Assembly (NCBI GenBank): GCA_002633005.1
Contig: NMRA01000575.1
Location: forward strand, 19,083 to 49,476
Length of the DNA: 30,394 nt
Source of the DNA: Phoronis australis
Taxonomy: Eukaryota > Phoronida > Phoronidae
Direction: 5' to 3'
In this document: piece after piece, positions 23,501-30,394 of the stretch
Position numbering within the stretch: the stretch's first letter is position 1
How the letters are laid out: the number at the start of each line of letters is the position of its first letter
Notes under the pieces: generated by a model
Told to the model about the DNA's origin: nothing
The model's database searches: none
Seen by the model: the letters and a program-made list of their open reading frames with translations, nothing else
Translations under genes and position numbers: made by a program

Positions 23501-26500
23501 CTTTTTCCTAGAATACCTTGAATCCAAATAGGGGGGCGGTGCAATACCAGGGACCAAGTCAGCGCCAAAATGGGCGCAACGAAAGTCTGTTGTGGAGATG
23601 GGAAGACGGCCGGGAGTTTGTGCAAACGATGCATTTTTATAATAGATGTATAAAAAGTGCATCGGACTTTAAATAGTTGTTGAAAAGATTATATAGCGTA
23701 ATCGAAAGAAATTATTTGTTTCATGTAGGTCTCAAAGAGCTTCGAATTATTCCTGGCAGTGGGCACATGCATAATTACGTAAAACTTTCCTATATGTCCA
23801 AGTCCGCTTTTTGATGCTCCGCTCACGTACTGAGAGCTCCAGCTGTTTTGGGGGAGAGGGTGGAGTTAATTAGTGTCCAAGTCCTCTGTAGTTGAACATC
23901 ATACTTGATCTTTCTTAAACATAAGGCAGTATCTGAAGGTCACGTGGTCCATCACACCGGGAAATTATGGATCGGCATTGTCACTGTAAAGTAACCAGGA
24001 TCCAAGCAACAAATTTTCCCGGACCACTATATTCAGTGACTATTTGTTGTCACAACGCGGTGTTGTGAATTCCACATTGCCTTTTGTATATCGTCACTAG
24101 AACGAGCAGACGACCCTTATGAAGGTGAAAGAATACAAAGATCTACATATAGGGCCTAAGCAGCGTTGCCTGTTCTTTGAAAAAGTAAACTGGCTTGTTA
24201 CTGGAGCGTGTCGCTCAGAAGGGTGAAAGTCTTACAACTTACCTCCTTACGAAGGAAGCGCATGTCAGTTCCAACAAAAAACCTTTAAGGAGCTTTATTG
24301 ACAAAATGAACAACAAAATAGAACCTTTATCGGTTTGATTTTCCACAAAAAAACTCATTTTGGAGTACACAATTTCACTGGAAAATGTGTACAATATTTG
24401 TCAATTTCAAACACCAATAGAAATGCAGTTCATTAAGTTTCCATGGACCTTTTCATGGACACTGCTCCCACGCAAATCAGTCACTTTTTGGGGCTCAATA
24501 TCTAAATGGTTTAGCATCCTAATGTCCACGTGATTACAACGCGGCAGTCGAGCACCCCTCTCTCAGTTGTCACTGCTCTAGAGATGGGAGAAATGTATCG
24601 AGGGACAGTGAGATCAGACTGCTTGAATAATGACTGGTTTTACGTCAAGTTATTTTCATACAAAACTCGGGTATATATAAACATTTCAACTTCTGGAACG
24701 CAGAGTGAAAATGGTTGAAAAAATAACAATCTGTAAGGCCGCCGTGACACCGATGAAGCTCCTTGGATCATACAGTTGAAATGCATGGATGACAATCAGT
24801 AGAAGATTTCTAGACACTAATCTTTTTCGTTAAAGCGAATGTCTCCTCCAACTGTCAGTTGTCTACATTTTCACTGCGAAGGAACAAAGCTGTTTTACTA
24901 TTTTGCAAAAATCAGAGTTTCGAAATACAGTTTATTTCATTTTGAAAAATATTAACAAGTAAAAGATCAATACGTACTTTATGCCTGTCTACAAAAACAT
25001 ACAGATGTGGGGTGGGGTGCACAAATAAATGCTGACTTGTAGAGCAAGATGTGTCATCTTGTTTAAACTATTTTAATATCGATCACTAATAGAAAGTCAA
25101 AATGAATCAACATTCCGATAAGGCTCCAGCAAAGTCAGTATGCCTTGAAAGAAGTACACATATGTAATGAATGCTATAGGAGCACATGCATGTAGGTACA
25201 CGGGTGTTAGACAAACACTTTAGATTAACGTTGTTGATCGCACTTGATGGCTTCCTGATTTTGATTTTGGTGGTGTCAAAAAGCGACGTGTATTAGCAGA
25301 AGTACATCGCATTGCATATACAATTCAACGTGTATTGGCTGGGTTACATCACATTGCATATACAATTCGACGTGTATTGGGAGGGTTATATCGCATTGCA
25401 TATACAGTGCAATTCAACGCGGGCGGGTGCAGCTACCTTAAACTGCCTCTCGTTCAGTGACGTTAGGACTTCGTTAAAAAGCAAGACTTCGCGATATTAC
25501 GTTAGGTATTGCCGTGTATTTTCAAAGAGAACACGTGATTCTGGTTAGATTTTAGGTAGGTCCTAGCGTAGGTCCTAGCGCTACTGACAGCACGCCAGGT
25601 TACAATGTCTAGTCACACGACAAGTAAAAGAGTTGAATTATCGACCCCGGACCACACGCTTGTGCAAATGGCAGTTGTCATCGAGCGTTGTACACGTGAA
25701 ATAGCGCTTTGTTGTCTTTCATGGGCTGACAAAGGGTATGAGAAAGCTTTTTGAAAAACTAGACCGTAGGCAGTTACCTCAACCAATCAATGAAGAGCTG
25801 TCTGCAAAATGGCAAGTGACACTGGTAACGGGTCAATTCAACTACCTTCATTGGCCAAATTCTACAGCTATTTTAAGATTCCAGCTTGGCAGTCTTCTCA
25901 AAAGCAAGCGTAGAATCCGCAATAACGCCGGAGTAATGTTCCACTGCCGTGACATGTGAATATTTTACTACTAAAGCTTTCTTGTTCTCCTGGGAAGTTT
26001 ACTGAGAATGTACTGAATATCTTCAGCTTGCCAGTACATTTGCATGATGATAGAGGAGTACTGATCTGTGAATGGTTGTTTCCAGTCACGTGTCACTGGT
26101 TACAACTGTGAACAACTCAGACAGCCTCTTTCAGTTTATGCTCGCCACAGAATACACGGTTACTGTCTACAGCTATATAAAGTGTAGCTTAGACCATGAC
26201 ACAAATACACACGCGTAGCGGAACCACGTCTGTCTGAGTCAGTAGATCTAAATTATTGAAAGCACGTGAAGGCTTTTATTAAGTTCTAGTAAACAACCAA
26301 CTTGCAGAGTATTTGAAAACTGTACCAGCAGACAAAACCCGGGAGAACATCTTTAGTCTGCCCCTAGCTACTAGACGGTGGTGTATGCACACACCGTATC
26401 CTCTTCCGTGCGGTGCTAAACTAAAATGTAAATAGTCACCCCCAGGCACGGCGTATCAGCACACAATTTTGAAGTGCCCATTTGATCGTTTATAACTTAG

Positions 26501-28697
26501 CACACTCATTTATATCTAAACGTGAATTGTAAACAATATTGTCAATCAGATAAATACGTAGCGACAACCTATCATTCTTCTGTAATAATGTACAATTAAC
26601 AATGAATTAAACACTGCGTGGTTTTTCACCTTTATAATTATAAGTTTTGGTCTCTGCGATTATCGTACATAAATATATGAATAATGATTACAATGTTCAC
26701 AACCACGTGCTACTTTACAAATATTTCCATACATTTCAAATACTCTTTAGTTGAAAAGTCTATCAACATTCGTGTAACAAAACACTGAAGCCACAATTTG
26801 ACATAAATTGTATTTTCAACCACAAAATATTCTATAAATTCAGTTTCTCCTCTTTGCACTCATTGCTTCTGTGCCGTCGTGTGCGTAAATGTTTTAGTTT
26901 TGTAATGTAAAATCTAACGCAGTTTCTAAAATTAGTTTTGAAGCACAATACAAATGAGACACAGAGACCACACCCTCTCATCATTGGAATAAAGACTTTC
27001 AGTAAACTGGGTTTACAAGTTTCCAGTCTTTTCAGTCTGTGTGGCGAAGCAGTATATATACATGTATATGCCTTAACCAGCATTGGTACGCTAGGTGAAA
27101 AGGTGTTCAGTGCGTCTACGTACTCTAGTAGCGTGCAGAGGTTTGGTGATGTCCAGTGCGTCTACATAGTAGCGTGCAGAGGTTTAGTGGTGTACGGGAC
27201 TACGTTTGCTAGATGTCCCTCTATCTCTACTCAAATGCAAACTAGCACTAAGAAAAGTAAAACAGATTCAGCATAAAATACAAACCTCATTCAATCTAAC
27301 TACAAATCAGGTACAATTTCTAAAAACAATATTTTTAGAGGATTCACGTTGTCAATGCTCTGTCGGCTCCCCTCCATCTGCTACATGTACCCTACTGTGT
27401 ATACGTCACACTACATGAAAACACTATGTATATTACGTTAAGAACAATGGTGTACAGGTCCTACATGTGCGTCTACGTCACACCCACTGCATTTCCTAGC
27501 TAAACTTCTCAAATGACACTGAGAAGCCCCCTACAACGGTTTGTAATTAGTACTGAAAAAGCGGTGATTTCACAAGTCCAGTGGCTCACATTAGTCAATT
27601 CCCTATTTGGGGCTGTTTCATGCAAGCGGCACTGAGCTCCGACCCAACTGTTGTATGACGTCAGGAAATTCAAAGTTCATGACGCAATTTGATGAGATTT
27701 GGTGATTTGTAATAAAGTCGTAAAACATTACGGATTTTGCTGTGTTATACATGTAGCTCTGAGTCGCTGAGGGTTTCGATATTCCAGTCGGTAAAAGGAT
27801 AACAGTGGACAGCTTTAGTATAATATAGATATTCTAATCAGTAACAGGATAACGGTGTACAACTTTAGTATAAGTTATACTATGTTATTAACATAGATGT
27901 TCTAGTCAGTAACAGGATAACAGTGGTCAACATTAGTATAGTGTAGATATTCTAATCGCTAACAGGATAACAGCGGACAACTTTAGTATAATATAGATTT
28001 TCTAGTCAGTAACAGGATAACAGTGGTCAACATTAGTATACATGTAGTGTAGATATTCTAATCGCTAACAGGATAACAGCGGACAACTTTAGTATAACAT
28101 AGATATTCTAGTCAGTAACAGGATAACAGTGGTCAACATTAGTATTATATAAATATTCTAGTCAGTAACAGGATAACAGTGGACAACTTTAGTATAGTGT
28201 AGATACTCAAGGTTTAATTACAAACTGCGATAGACTCAACGGTGAGGACATAATGAGCAGTCCGATGTCTTTTTCTTTTTGTAAATTAGTAATATAACAG
28301 TGATCTGCATGAATACGACGTGCGTTGGATTTCAAAATATCCATACCCCCTGTTTAGGATAAATACATGGAAAGGCATGTTTCTACTCTTGTAAAATTGT
28401 TTTTTTAAAATTGTTTGTAAAATAATTATGTTTCCCAGGCTAATTCAAGTAACAAGCAAACGTACGTGTATCCTGTTCGAATTCGCAAGTTTTAGTGATG
28501 CTTTTTCATGAGTCGCTGAAGGCTTCGATTTCTTGCGGTTCACGGAAATTCGGGCTTGCGGGTTAACAGCGTCGTACATTAGGTATTCAAGGTCAAACAT
28601 ACGATTGACAAAAGCACAGACACTGTACCTACCTCTTCCCTTTCATCTTCGGTGAGGGGTAACCTTCAGATCCGCCACTTACCTGTTTTGCTGCCAT
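2273..28697 (-). CDS. Multi-exon ankyrin-repeat protein gene (spliced, 11 exons)
   Basis: Conceptual splicing joins 28697-28683, 23312-23223, 18410-18291, 11901-11806, 11240-11142, 10781-10683, 10306-10208, 9655-9554, 4111-4013, 3385-3287 and 2533-2273. This gives 1179 nt, or 392 residues plus TAG. All internal introns are GT-AG and phase 0, and each piece is a multiple of three, so any internal exon can be skipped or copied without a frameshift. Residues 1-5 are MAAKQ. A divergent first ankyrin-like helix pair follows, then a 40-residue unrecognised segment, then about seven ankyrin units with TPLH/TALH boxes, and a charged tail ending in YDFYM. Ankyrin repeats bind other proteins; the partner cannot be read from sequence. 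The start is chosen for its Kozak context (A at -3, G at +4) and the perfect CAG|GTAAGT donor. The protein may extend into the peptidase exon at 1266-1033. The model is manual and unsupported by transcripts. Confidence 0.75.
2534..4012 (-). other. Introns around exon 10 (2534-3286 and 3386-4012)
   Basis: Both are AT-rich introns of the ankyrin gene. No repeat, RNA gene or further exon was found in either. Short open frames here have no coding character. Confidence 0.5.
3287..3385 (-). CDS. Exon 10, C-capping ankyrin-like unit
   Basis: Acceptor TTTTGCAG and donor GAG|GTATGT enclose 99 nt in phase 0. It starts DNKTALDVCGNECHVFF, where KTALDV is a final-repeat version of the TPLH box, and ends in a charged helix, EKIKKVLE. 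This is typical of the capping repeat that closes an ankyrin stack. Confidence 0.85.
4013..4111 (-). CDS. Exon 9, ankyrin repeat
   Basis: The acceptor ATTGTAG and donor GAG|GTAAGA flank 99 nt in phase 0. It reads RGNTPLHEASMHGRLAVVEL then LVQNNVDATILNE. It is a canonical full repeat and continues correctly into exon 10. Confidence 0.92.
4112..9553 (-). other. Intron between exons 8 and 9, 5.4 kb
   Basis: I read this for further TPLH-type exons on the minus strand and saw none. It contains scattered TACATGTA motifs and homopolymer A/T runs. No mobile element with recognisable ends was identified. Open frames up to about 100 codons exist on both strands but show no motif. Confidence 0.45.
9554..9655 (-). 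CDS. Exon 8, ankyrin repeat
   Basis: Acceptor CTGTAG and a weaker donor GAG|GTATTG bound 102 nt in phase 0. It reads WRNTPLHAASAGGHTEVVKL then LCMESGCDINTVNE. It has 34 residues, one more than the standard unit, with the extra residue in the helix-2/loop region. Confidence 0.9.
9656..10161 (-). other. Intron between exons 7 and 8
   Basis: No feature was seen apart from a short CACGTCACGTCACGTG stretch near 10036-10051. The tandem-duplicated sequence begins at its right edge, near 10162. Confidence 0.4.
10208..10306 (-). CDS. Exon 7, ankyrin repeat (tandem copy 1)
   Basis: The exon is 99 nt, phase 0, with acceptor ACATAG and donor AAG|GTAAGT. It reads SGWTPLHRAAERGHTDAAKV then MLANKASVDVRDK. 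TPLH, the A-A of helix 1 and the GHTD turn are canonical. Flanking intron is almost identical to copies 2 and 3. Confidence 0.92.
10683..10781 (-). CDS. Exon 6, ankyrin repeat (tandem copy 2)
   Basis: The exon is 99 nt, phase 0, with acceptor ACATAG and donor GAG|GTAAGT. It reads LGWTPLYWAAWDGHTDIVKV then LLANKASVDVRDE. The usual TPLH is TPLY, and the two variable helix-1 positions carry Trp. It differs from exon 7 in nine codons, all amino-acid changing. Confidence 0.9.
11142..11240 (-). CDS. Exon 5, rearranged ankyrin repeat copy
   Basis: This is the third tandem copy. The splice sites (ACATAG acceptor, GGG|GTAAGT donor) and 99-nt length match its siblings. It begins GGWTRVRDRTDTVNVLQVKY, so the PLHxAA part of helix 1 is gone and an extra LQVKY-type stretch has appeared. 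The C-terminal half, LLANKASVDVRDG, is unchanged. The frame stays open. It could be a decaying pseudo-exon that is skipped, or an altered but translated module. Confidence 0.55.
11400..11805 (-). other. Remainder of intron between exons 4 and 5
   Basis: This is AT-rich intron with no repeat or gene seen. Confidence 0.4.
11806..11901 (-). CDS. Exon 4, ankyrin repeat
   Basis: Acceptor TTTCTGCAG and donor GAG|GTAAT enclose 96 nt in phase 0, giving 32 residues. RQTALHLAAGRGRTEVVRVL shows the T-A-L-H-L-A-A box and first helix, and GGADVDVQDE is the terminal loop. It is markedly more GC-rich than its surroundings, a usual sign of coding sequence in this window. Confidence 0.9.
11902..12669 (-). 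other. Start of intron 3 before the inverted repeat
   Basis: No feature is recognised. A short stretch at about 12648-12675 is repeated in direct orientation near 13488-13515, at the far side of the inverted repeat loop. Confidence 0.4.
13130..13370 (+). repeat. Dispersed repeat, copy 1
   Basis: It is diverged but alignable in direct orientation with 15485-15700. The clearest matches are ACAAGCRCCCA near the start and CTGCAAGA...GAGTCGCAGTGT near the end. It lies inside the spacer of the inverted repeat, so it may be part of the same element family. Confidence 0.6.
13372..13462 (+). repeat. Interstitial telomere-like tract, (TTTAGGGTTAGGG)n
   Basis: TTAGGG and TTTAGGG alternate regularly as a 13-bp unit for about four units, then decay to TTAAGG and TTAGGAATAGGG. 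The G-rich strand is the plus strand. It is internal, flanked by unique-looking DNA inside the inverted repeat. Confidence 0.95.
13737..14820. other. Intron 3 between the inverted repeat and the G-rich stretch
   Basis: Part of 13840-13960 (CATAAGCCGCAC... GACGGACACTTGGATC) loosely repeats 13010-13060 in direct orientation. No gene is seen. Confidence 0.35.
14824..14931 (+). repeat. Two G/C-rich direct repeats of about 45 bp
   Basis: A unit reading roughly GGGTTATAGCCCCCAG... CTATGGAGCACCGCCCGT is followed by a diverged second copy reading GGGGTACAGCCACCCC... CTATGGTGCGACGCCCGT. The period is about 62-66 bp. It is probably a fragment of an interspersed element. Confidence 0.45.
14932..16396. 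other. Intron 3 between the G-rich repeat and the pearl-like element
   Basis: Copy 2 of the dispersed repeat lies at 15485-15700. The rest shows no recognisable gene. Open frames at 15684-15872 and 15890-16159 carry no motif and have no splice context. Confidence 0.35.
15485..15700 (+). repeat. Dispersed repeat, copy 2
   Basis: It is a diverged direct copy of 13130-13370, ending in GAGTCGCAGTGTATTAAG against GAGTCGCAGTGTTTTATG. Confidence 0.6.
16740..17760 (+). repeat. Seven tandem monomers in ABCABCA order, each with a CCACTAGG core
   Basis: The cores are at 16747, 16891, 17052, 17197, 17341, 17518 and 17653, with spacings of 144, 161, 145, 144, 177 and 135 bp. Monomers three apart are much more alike than neighbours, so a trimer of about 450-466 bp was duplicated. 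Shared downstream motifs include CCAAATTTCATGAAAATCCG. Site 1 lacks one G of the core. Confidence 0.9.
17853..17880 (+). repeat. Terminal hairpin of the pearl/HINE-like element
   Basis: TGCGTCCACATA, loop TAAA, TATGTGGGCGCA: a 12-bp stem with one G-T wobble. The left boundary of the element repeats the same arm. Confidence 0.85.
17882..18290 (-). other. Intron 3 between the pearl-like element and exon 3
   Basis: No gene is seen. GGTCATCTTCAATCTACCCA at 18021-18040 resembles GGCCATCGTCAATCTACCCA at 19609-19628 and marks one edge of the local duplication. Confidence 0.4.
18291..18410 (-). CDS. Exon 3, unrecognised 40-residue segment
   Basis: Acceptor TTTTAG and donor GAA|GTAAGA bound a 120-nt phase-0 open segment. 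It starts LVHSVITDLNPNFDKFVCF and ends HEDLTRE. It has no ankyrin box, and I do not recognise a domain. It interrupts the expected passage from the capping repeat to the next TPLH-type repeat, so it could be an inserted module, a strongly diverged repeat or a cassette exon. It lies within a locally duplicated part of the intron whose second copy seems to lack it. Confidence 0.6.
18640..19462 (+). repeat. Segmental duplication, copy A
   Basis: The part at 18650-18755 matches 19645-19750 (shared TTCAGTTGCAAAATGATTTT). The part from about 18830 to 19462 matches 21145-21905, with shared landmarks GCATGACAACATGCT, TGTTCAATAATATTGTGCAT, AATTCTCCGATAAAGCCTCC and GGTTCAGCAACAACACTTGA. No coding motif is seen in either copy. 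Confidence 0.9.
19463..20594. other. Interval in intron 2 between duplication pieces
   Basis: It contains a C-rich stretch with CCACCCCCACCC-type runs (19523-19562), the poly(T) run and otherwise nothing recognised. Open frames on both strands at 20265-20730 overlap each other and the TIR element, and show no motif. Confidence 0.4.
19605..21905 (+). repeat. Segmental duplication, copy B, split by about 1.4 kb of inserted DNA
   Basis: The left piece is 19605-19750 and the right piece 21145-21905. The interval contains a poly(T) run (19876-19899) and a TIR element (20595-21011). The copies differ by many substitutions and small indels, so the duplication is not recent. Confidence 0.85.
20595..21011. 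mobile_element. MITE-like element with about 31-bp terminal inverted repeats
   Basis: The left end CAGGGCCCGGTCTCCAATCT (20595-20614, continuing to ACTCGAAA at 20626) is matched by the reverse complement of 20981-21011, CTGGGCCCGGTCTCTAATCT and onward to ACTCGAAA. The interior (417 bp overall) is rich in TTCGAGT motifs, including GAACTCGAAATTTCGAGTTTTTTCTCGAG-like clustered palindromes (20780-20825) and three tandem TTTCGAGTTCG-type units near 20958-20985. No transposase is encoded. The CAGGG start recalls hAT termini, but no 8-bp target duplication is visible, so the superfamily is open. Confidence 0.75.
21906..23222 (-). other. Intron 2 proximal to exon 2
   Basis: No exon, repeat or RNA gene is recognised in this stretch. 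Confidence 0.4.
23223..23312 (-). CDS. Exon 2, N-terminal ankyrin-like unit
   Basis: Acceptor TTTTCAG and donor GAA|GTAAGT enclose 90 nt in phase 0. The translation begins VIKAVEDGDCAPLQKLI and ends NLNQPLDQE, which resembles the capping first repeat of many ankyrin proteins (A-x-x-x-G-D-x-x-x-L-x-x-L, then a loop that leads into a TPLH box). A canonical TPLH exon should follow, but the next exon found is not one. Confidence 0.75.
23313..25281 (-). other. Intron 1, part adjoining exon 2
   Basis: Nothing is recognised except unremarkable AT-rich sequence. A plus-strand open frame at 24530-24718 shows no motif. Confidence 0.4.
25282..25419 (+). repeat. 42-bp minisatellite, about 3 copies
   Basis: Full units lie at 25303-25344 and 25345-25386, with partial units on each side. 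Each contains CATTGCATATACA and GACGTGTATTGG or a variant. The 42-bp length is 14 codons, so the plus-strand frame reads a repeating HIQFxVYWxGYI peptide. There is no other sign that it is translated. Confidence 0.9.
25420..27105 (-). other. Intron 1, central part
   Basis: The only structure seen is a short double TAGGTCCTAGCG (25558-25582). No gene or mobile element is recognised. Confidence 0.4.
27106..27193 (+). repeat. Two-copy repeat of about 45 bp
   Basis: CAGTGCGTCTAC and TAGTAGCGTGCAGAGGTTT recur in two adjacent units, the second shortened by a few bases between these blocks. Confidence 0.8.
27194..27777 (-). other. Intron 1, between the 45-bp and 50-bp repeats
   Basis: No gene is seen. 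GAGTCGCTGAGGGTTTCGAT at 27761-27780 recurs with two changes at 28511-28530, flanking the minisatellite. Confidence 0.4.
27778..28207 (+). repeat. 50-bp minisatellite, eight copies
   Basis: The unit runs from AGATATTCTAGTCAGTAACA through GGATAACAGTGGACAACTTT to AGTATAATAT. Eight units are present. Units 3/4 and 5/6 alternate between a GTCAGT...GGTCAACATT type and an ATCGCT...CGGACAACTTT type, a 100-bp higher-order period. Unit 2 carries an 18-bp AT-rich insertion and unit 5 a 6-bp ACATGT insertion. It lies in intron 1 about 0.5 kb downstream of exon 1. Confidence 0.95.
28208..28682 (-). other. Intron 1 next to exon 1
   Basis: No element is recognised apart from the flanking 20-bp repeat at 28511-28530. 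Its closeness to the presumed start exon makes it a candidate for regulatory sequence, but no specific site is identified. Confidence 0.3.
28683..28697 (-). CDS. Exon 1, start codon exon (MAAKQ)
   Basis: ATG GCA GCA AAA CAG is followed by GTAAGTGG, a consensus donor. The ATG context is AAG-ATG-G. Phase 0 matches exon 2. An initiator exon this short is plausible, but only splicing logic supports it. It may alternatively be that transcription starts elsewhere in the 5 kb of intron 1. Confidence 0.6.
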
Positions 28698-30095
28698 CTT
28701 CTTTCAATGTGCCTTTGAATCTGTGCCAACTCTGTACGACGGGACTGTTATTTACAGGTTGTGGTTCGTTATTGTAAAAACCCATTGACGTCATTTGTGT
28801 TACTATTGGAGATACTCGATTCTTGTTTGACGATCGATCAACTGTGTGTGATAAGGAATACCGGGTATACCAGTCAGCCGAGTTGTTTACACCTTAATTT
28901 TCCAGGCATACCGGCAGGTAGCGTTAGTGGAGGCCTAGGATCCAATTTTCAGATTCTTCCCTATGGTCACCAATCACCTAGTATTTGTTGTCCCCGATCC
29001 CCTGTTTGTTTGCAGTTTCGAAGCTCTCTTCATTGGGTCGCGAACTTTCCTGTTTGAGGGAATGTCCCTAAGAAAATTTCACCTGAACGATTACTCTTTA
29101 CACCTACGCGTAAGGGACCTTTTGGGCAGCATGCTACTGATACGTCCTTAATTAGCCCCAGAACAGTTGGTACAGACGGCTGTTGTCACGTTAATGACCA
29201 GTGACACGCCGTAATGTTTAATGCACATTCAATAATTTCATTAGTTTTATTGGTCAGAGGGTCTTGTTGGCTGACCTCATTTTGTTGATATTGGAGTCAT
29301 CAAAACATGTCAGAAGTTAAACATATTGTTAGTGCCCATAATGCCCATTGCTTATCTGTCTTCACTAAAGCGCTATTGACATTTTGCATCATTGTACACT
29401 TCACTCTTATTAAGTACAGTGTGTTCAGTTTTGGCTCCGATACACTGTGTGCAAGTTGTTTTTGACAAGTTTGAATTCTTTTTTTCAAAGTTTCTTTCTG
29501 AATTCTCAACATCGTTTTCTGTTTAATGCGTTTATTGAGTCAATGTGGCTATTTGGCAGAAAAAAGTGGTTATTTGCTGAGATTTTATGGTTTTCATTTC
29601 GTATTAGCTAACTGAAACCTCAAAAAGTAAGAAAATGCATGGATGAAACTCTTTAAAAGTGCCTGGGATTACAAAAACATGTTTCATATTACGTGTTATT
29701 ATGTGTATTATTAATATTATTATTTTAACACAAAGCCTCATTTTGAAGAAACGTGTATACATAGCAAAAATAACCCACCGGACGAAACCTGAAGAAGCAG
29801 TTTGAGGTTATTTTTGTAATAGTTGGTGAGTTGCCAAAATCTCTGACGGAACGTTGGATAATAGTCGCTTTAAAAGCTAGCTTGGTGCCAAAGTCAGGTG
29901 GCACGTGCTCCCCAAAGGTTTGCGACATTATGAGCTACAAATTGGAATACAATTTCACTCCACTGCCTAATTAAAAAGGCTAGATGTAAGTACAAACTTT
30001 TCACCAAAAAATACCCACAGAATATTTAATCTCAACACCACAGGTATTACGTAATAGCTTAAACTGAATTACATGCATTACAACTGTTTCAGCCG
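28698..30095. other. Presumed 5' flank of the ankyrin gene
   Basis: This lies upstream of the start exon on the minus strand. No TATA box or initiator could be assigned with confidence. Open frames at 28761-29057, 29300-29512 and 29725-29928 show no motif. Confidence 0.3.
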
Positions 30096-30342
30096 ATTTC
30101 ATAAAGGTGGTTTAAAGTTAAACCTGGTTTAAACTGGGCTTAGACCAGGTTTAAAGATAATCTGCATTTCATAAAGGTGGTTTAACTTTTAGACCAGTGG
30201 TCTTGTAAAACCTGGTTTAACTCCAGTTTAGACCTGGTCTAAGTCAGTTTTCATTTCACCAACGAGGTATATATTACTTAGACCTGTATTAAGATCATAA
30301 ACCAGGATTAACTTTAGACTTGGTCATACCCAGGTTTAACAC
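30096..30342. repeat. Cluster of CCAGGTTTAAAC-type motifs in both orientations
   Basis: ATTTCATAAAGGTGGTTTAA occurs at 30096 and 30166 (70-bp period). ACCTGGTTTAAAC, AGACCAGGTTTAAA, ACCTGGTTTAAC, TAGACCTGGTCTAAG, AACCAGGATTAAC and CCCAGGTTTAAC follow. The alternating orientation allows many hairpins. It looks like the terminal or promoter part of a DNA transposon, but the other end is outside the window. Confidence 0.7.
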
Positions 30343-30350
30343 TTTTAAAG

Positions 30351-30394
30351 ATGGCTGACTCAGACTTGCGAGATATACATGTGCTCTATCGAGC
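30351..30394 (+). CDS. Possible start of a plus-strand ORF running off the window
   Basis: ATG with A at -3 and G at +4 begins MADSDLRDIHVLYR, and the frame stays open for the 14 codons visible. It follows directly on the palindromic cluster. It may be the first exon of a gene, or of the transposon to which the cluster belongs. Too little is visible to name it. Confidence 0.3.
   Translation, partial: MADSDLRDIHVLYR

Noticed and set aside
27790-28180. GGATAACAG in the minisatellite as a homing-endonuclease site (I-SceI-like)
   Set aside because: Only about 9 bases match the 18-bp site and no endonuclease gene is present.
27778-28207. CRISPR array
   Set aside because: Units are contiguous with no unique spacers, and the context is eukaryotic intron.
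29300-29512. Lysine-rich 70-codon minus-strand frame
   Set aside because: It looks like a possible coiled coil, but there is no splice context, family motif or support from neighbours.
1-30394. tRNA, rRNA or snRNA genes
   Set aside because: None was noticed by eye, but a covariance search was not possible, so absence is not proven.

Overview
The window looks like non-coding-rich DNA from a marine invertebrate. The evidence is long AT-rich introns with GT-AG junctions, many TACATGTA-type motifs, a degenerate Penelope-like retroelement, and a repeat built like the 'pearl'/HINE elements described in bivalves. I lean towards a mollusc, but amphioxus or another marine invertebrate cannot be excluded. 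No bacterial-style operons, rRNA, tRNA or CRISPR array were seen.

One spliced gene on the minus strand organises about 26 kb. It starts with a five-codon exon (ATG at 28697-28695) and runs leftwards through exons at 23312-23223, 18410-18291, 11901-11806, 11240-11142, 10781-10683, 10306-10208, 9655-9554, 4111-4013, 3385-3287 and 2533-2273 (TAG at 2275-2273). Every internal junction is phase 0. The conceptual product is 392 residues and is mainly ankyrin repeats, with one 96-102 nt exon per repeat. Further left, a phase-1 exon (1266-1033) encodes the histidine-box half of a trypsin-like peptidase. It is either the next part of the same gene, giving an ankyrin-protease protein, or part of a neighbour. 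A degenerate Penelope-like element (993-1) abuts it.

The most striking signal is at 10160-11400. An ankyrin exon and its flanking intron were copied in tandem three times. Between two copies the intron differs at about 5 of 153 sites, while the exon differs at 13 of 99. All 13 changes fall in nine codons and every one of those codons changes its amino acid. This suggests diversification of a binding surface. The third copy is rearranged in frame.

The introns hold mobile and repeat DNA. 12670-13736 is an inverted repeat whose loop contains an alternating TTTAGGG/TTAGGG tract. 16397-17881 is a pearl/HINE-like element whose ABCABCA monomers each carry a CTCF-like CCACTAGG core about every 150 bp. 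18020-21905 is an internal segmental duplication that includes a TIR element (20595-21011). Intron 1 holds three minisatellites. The right end (30096-30394) is a cluster of CCAGGTTTAA motifs followed by the possible start of a new plus-strand ORF.
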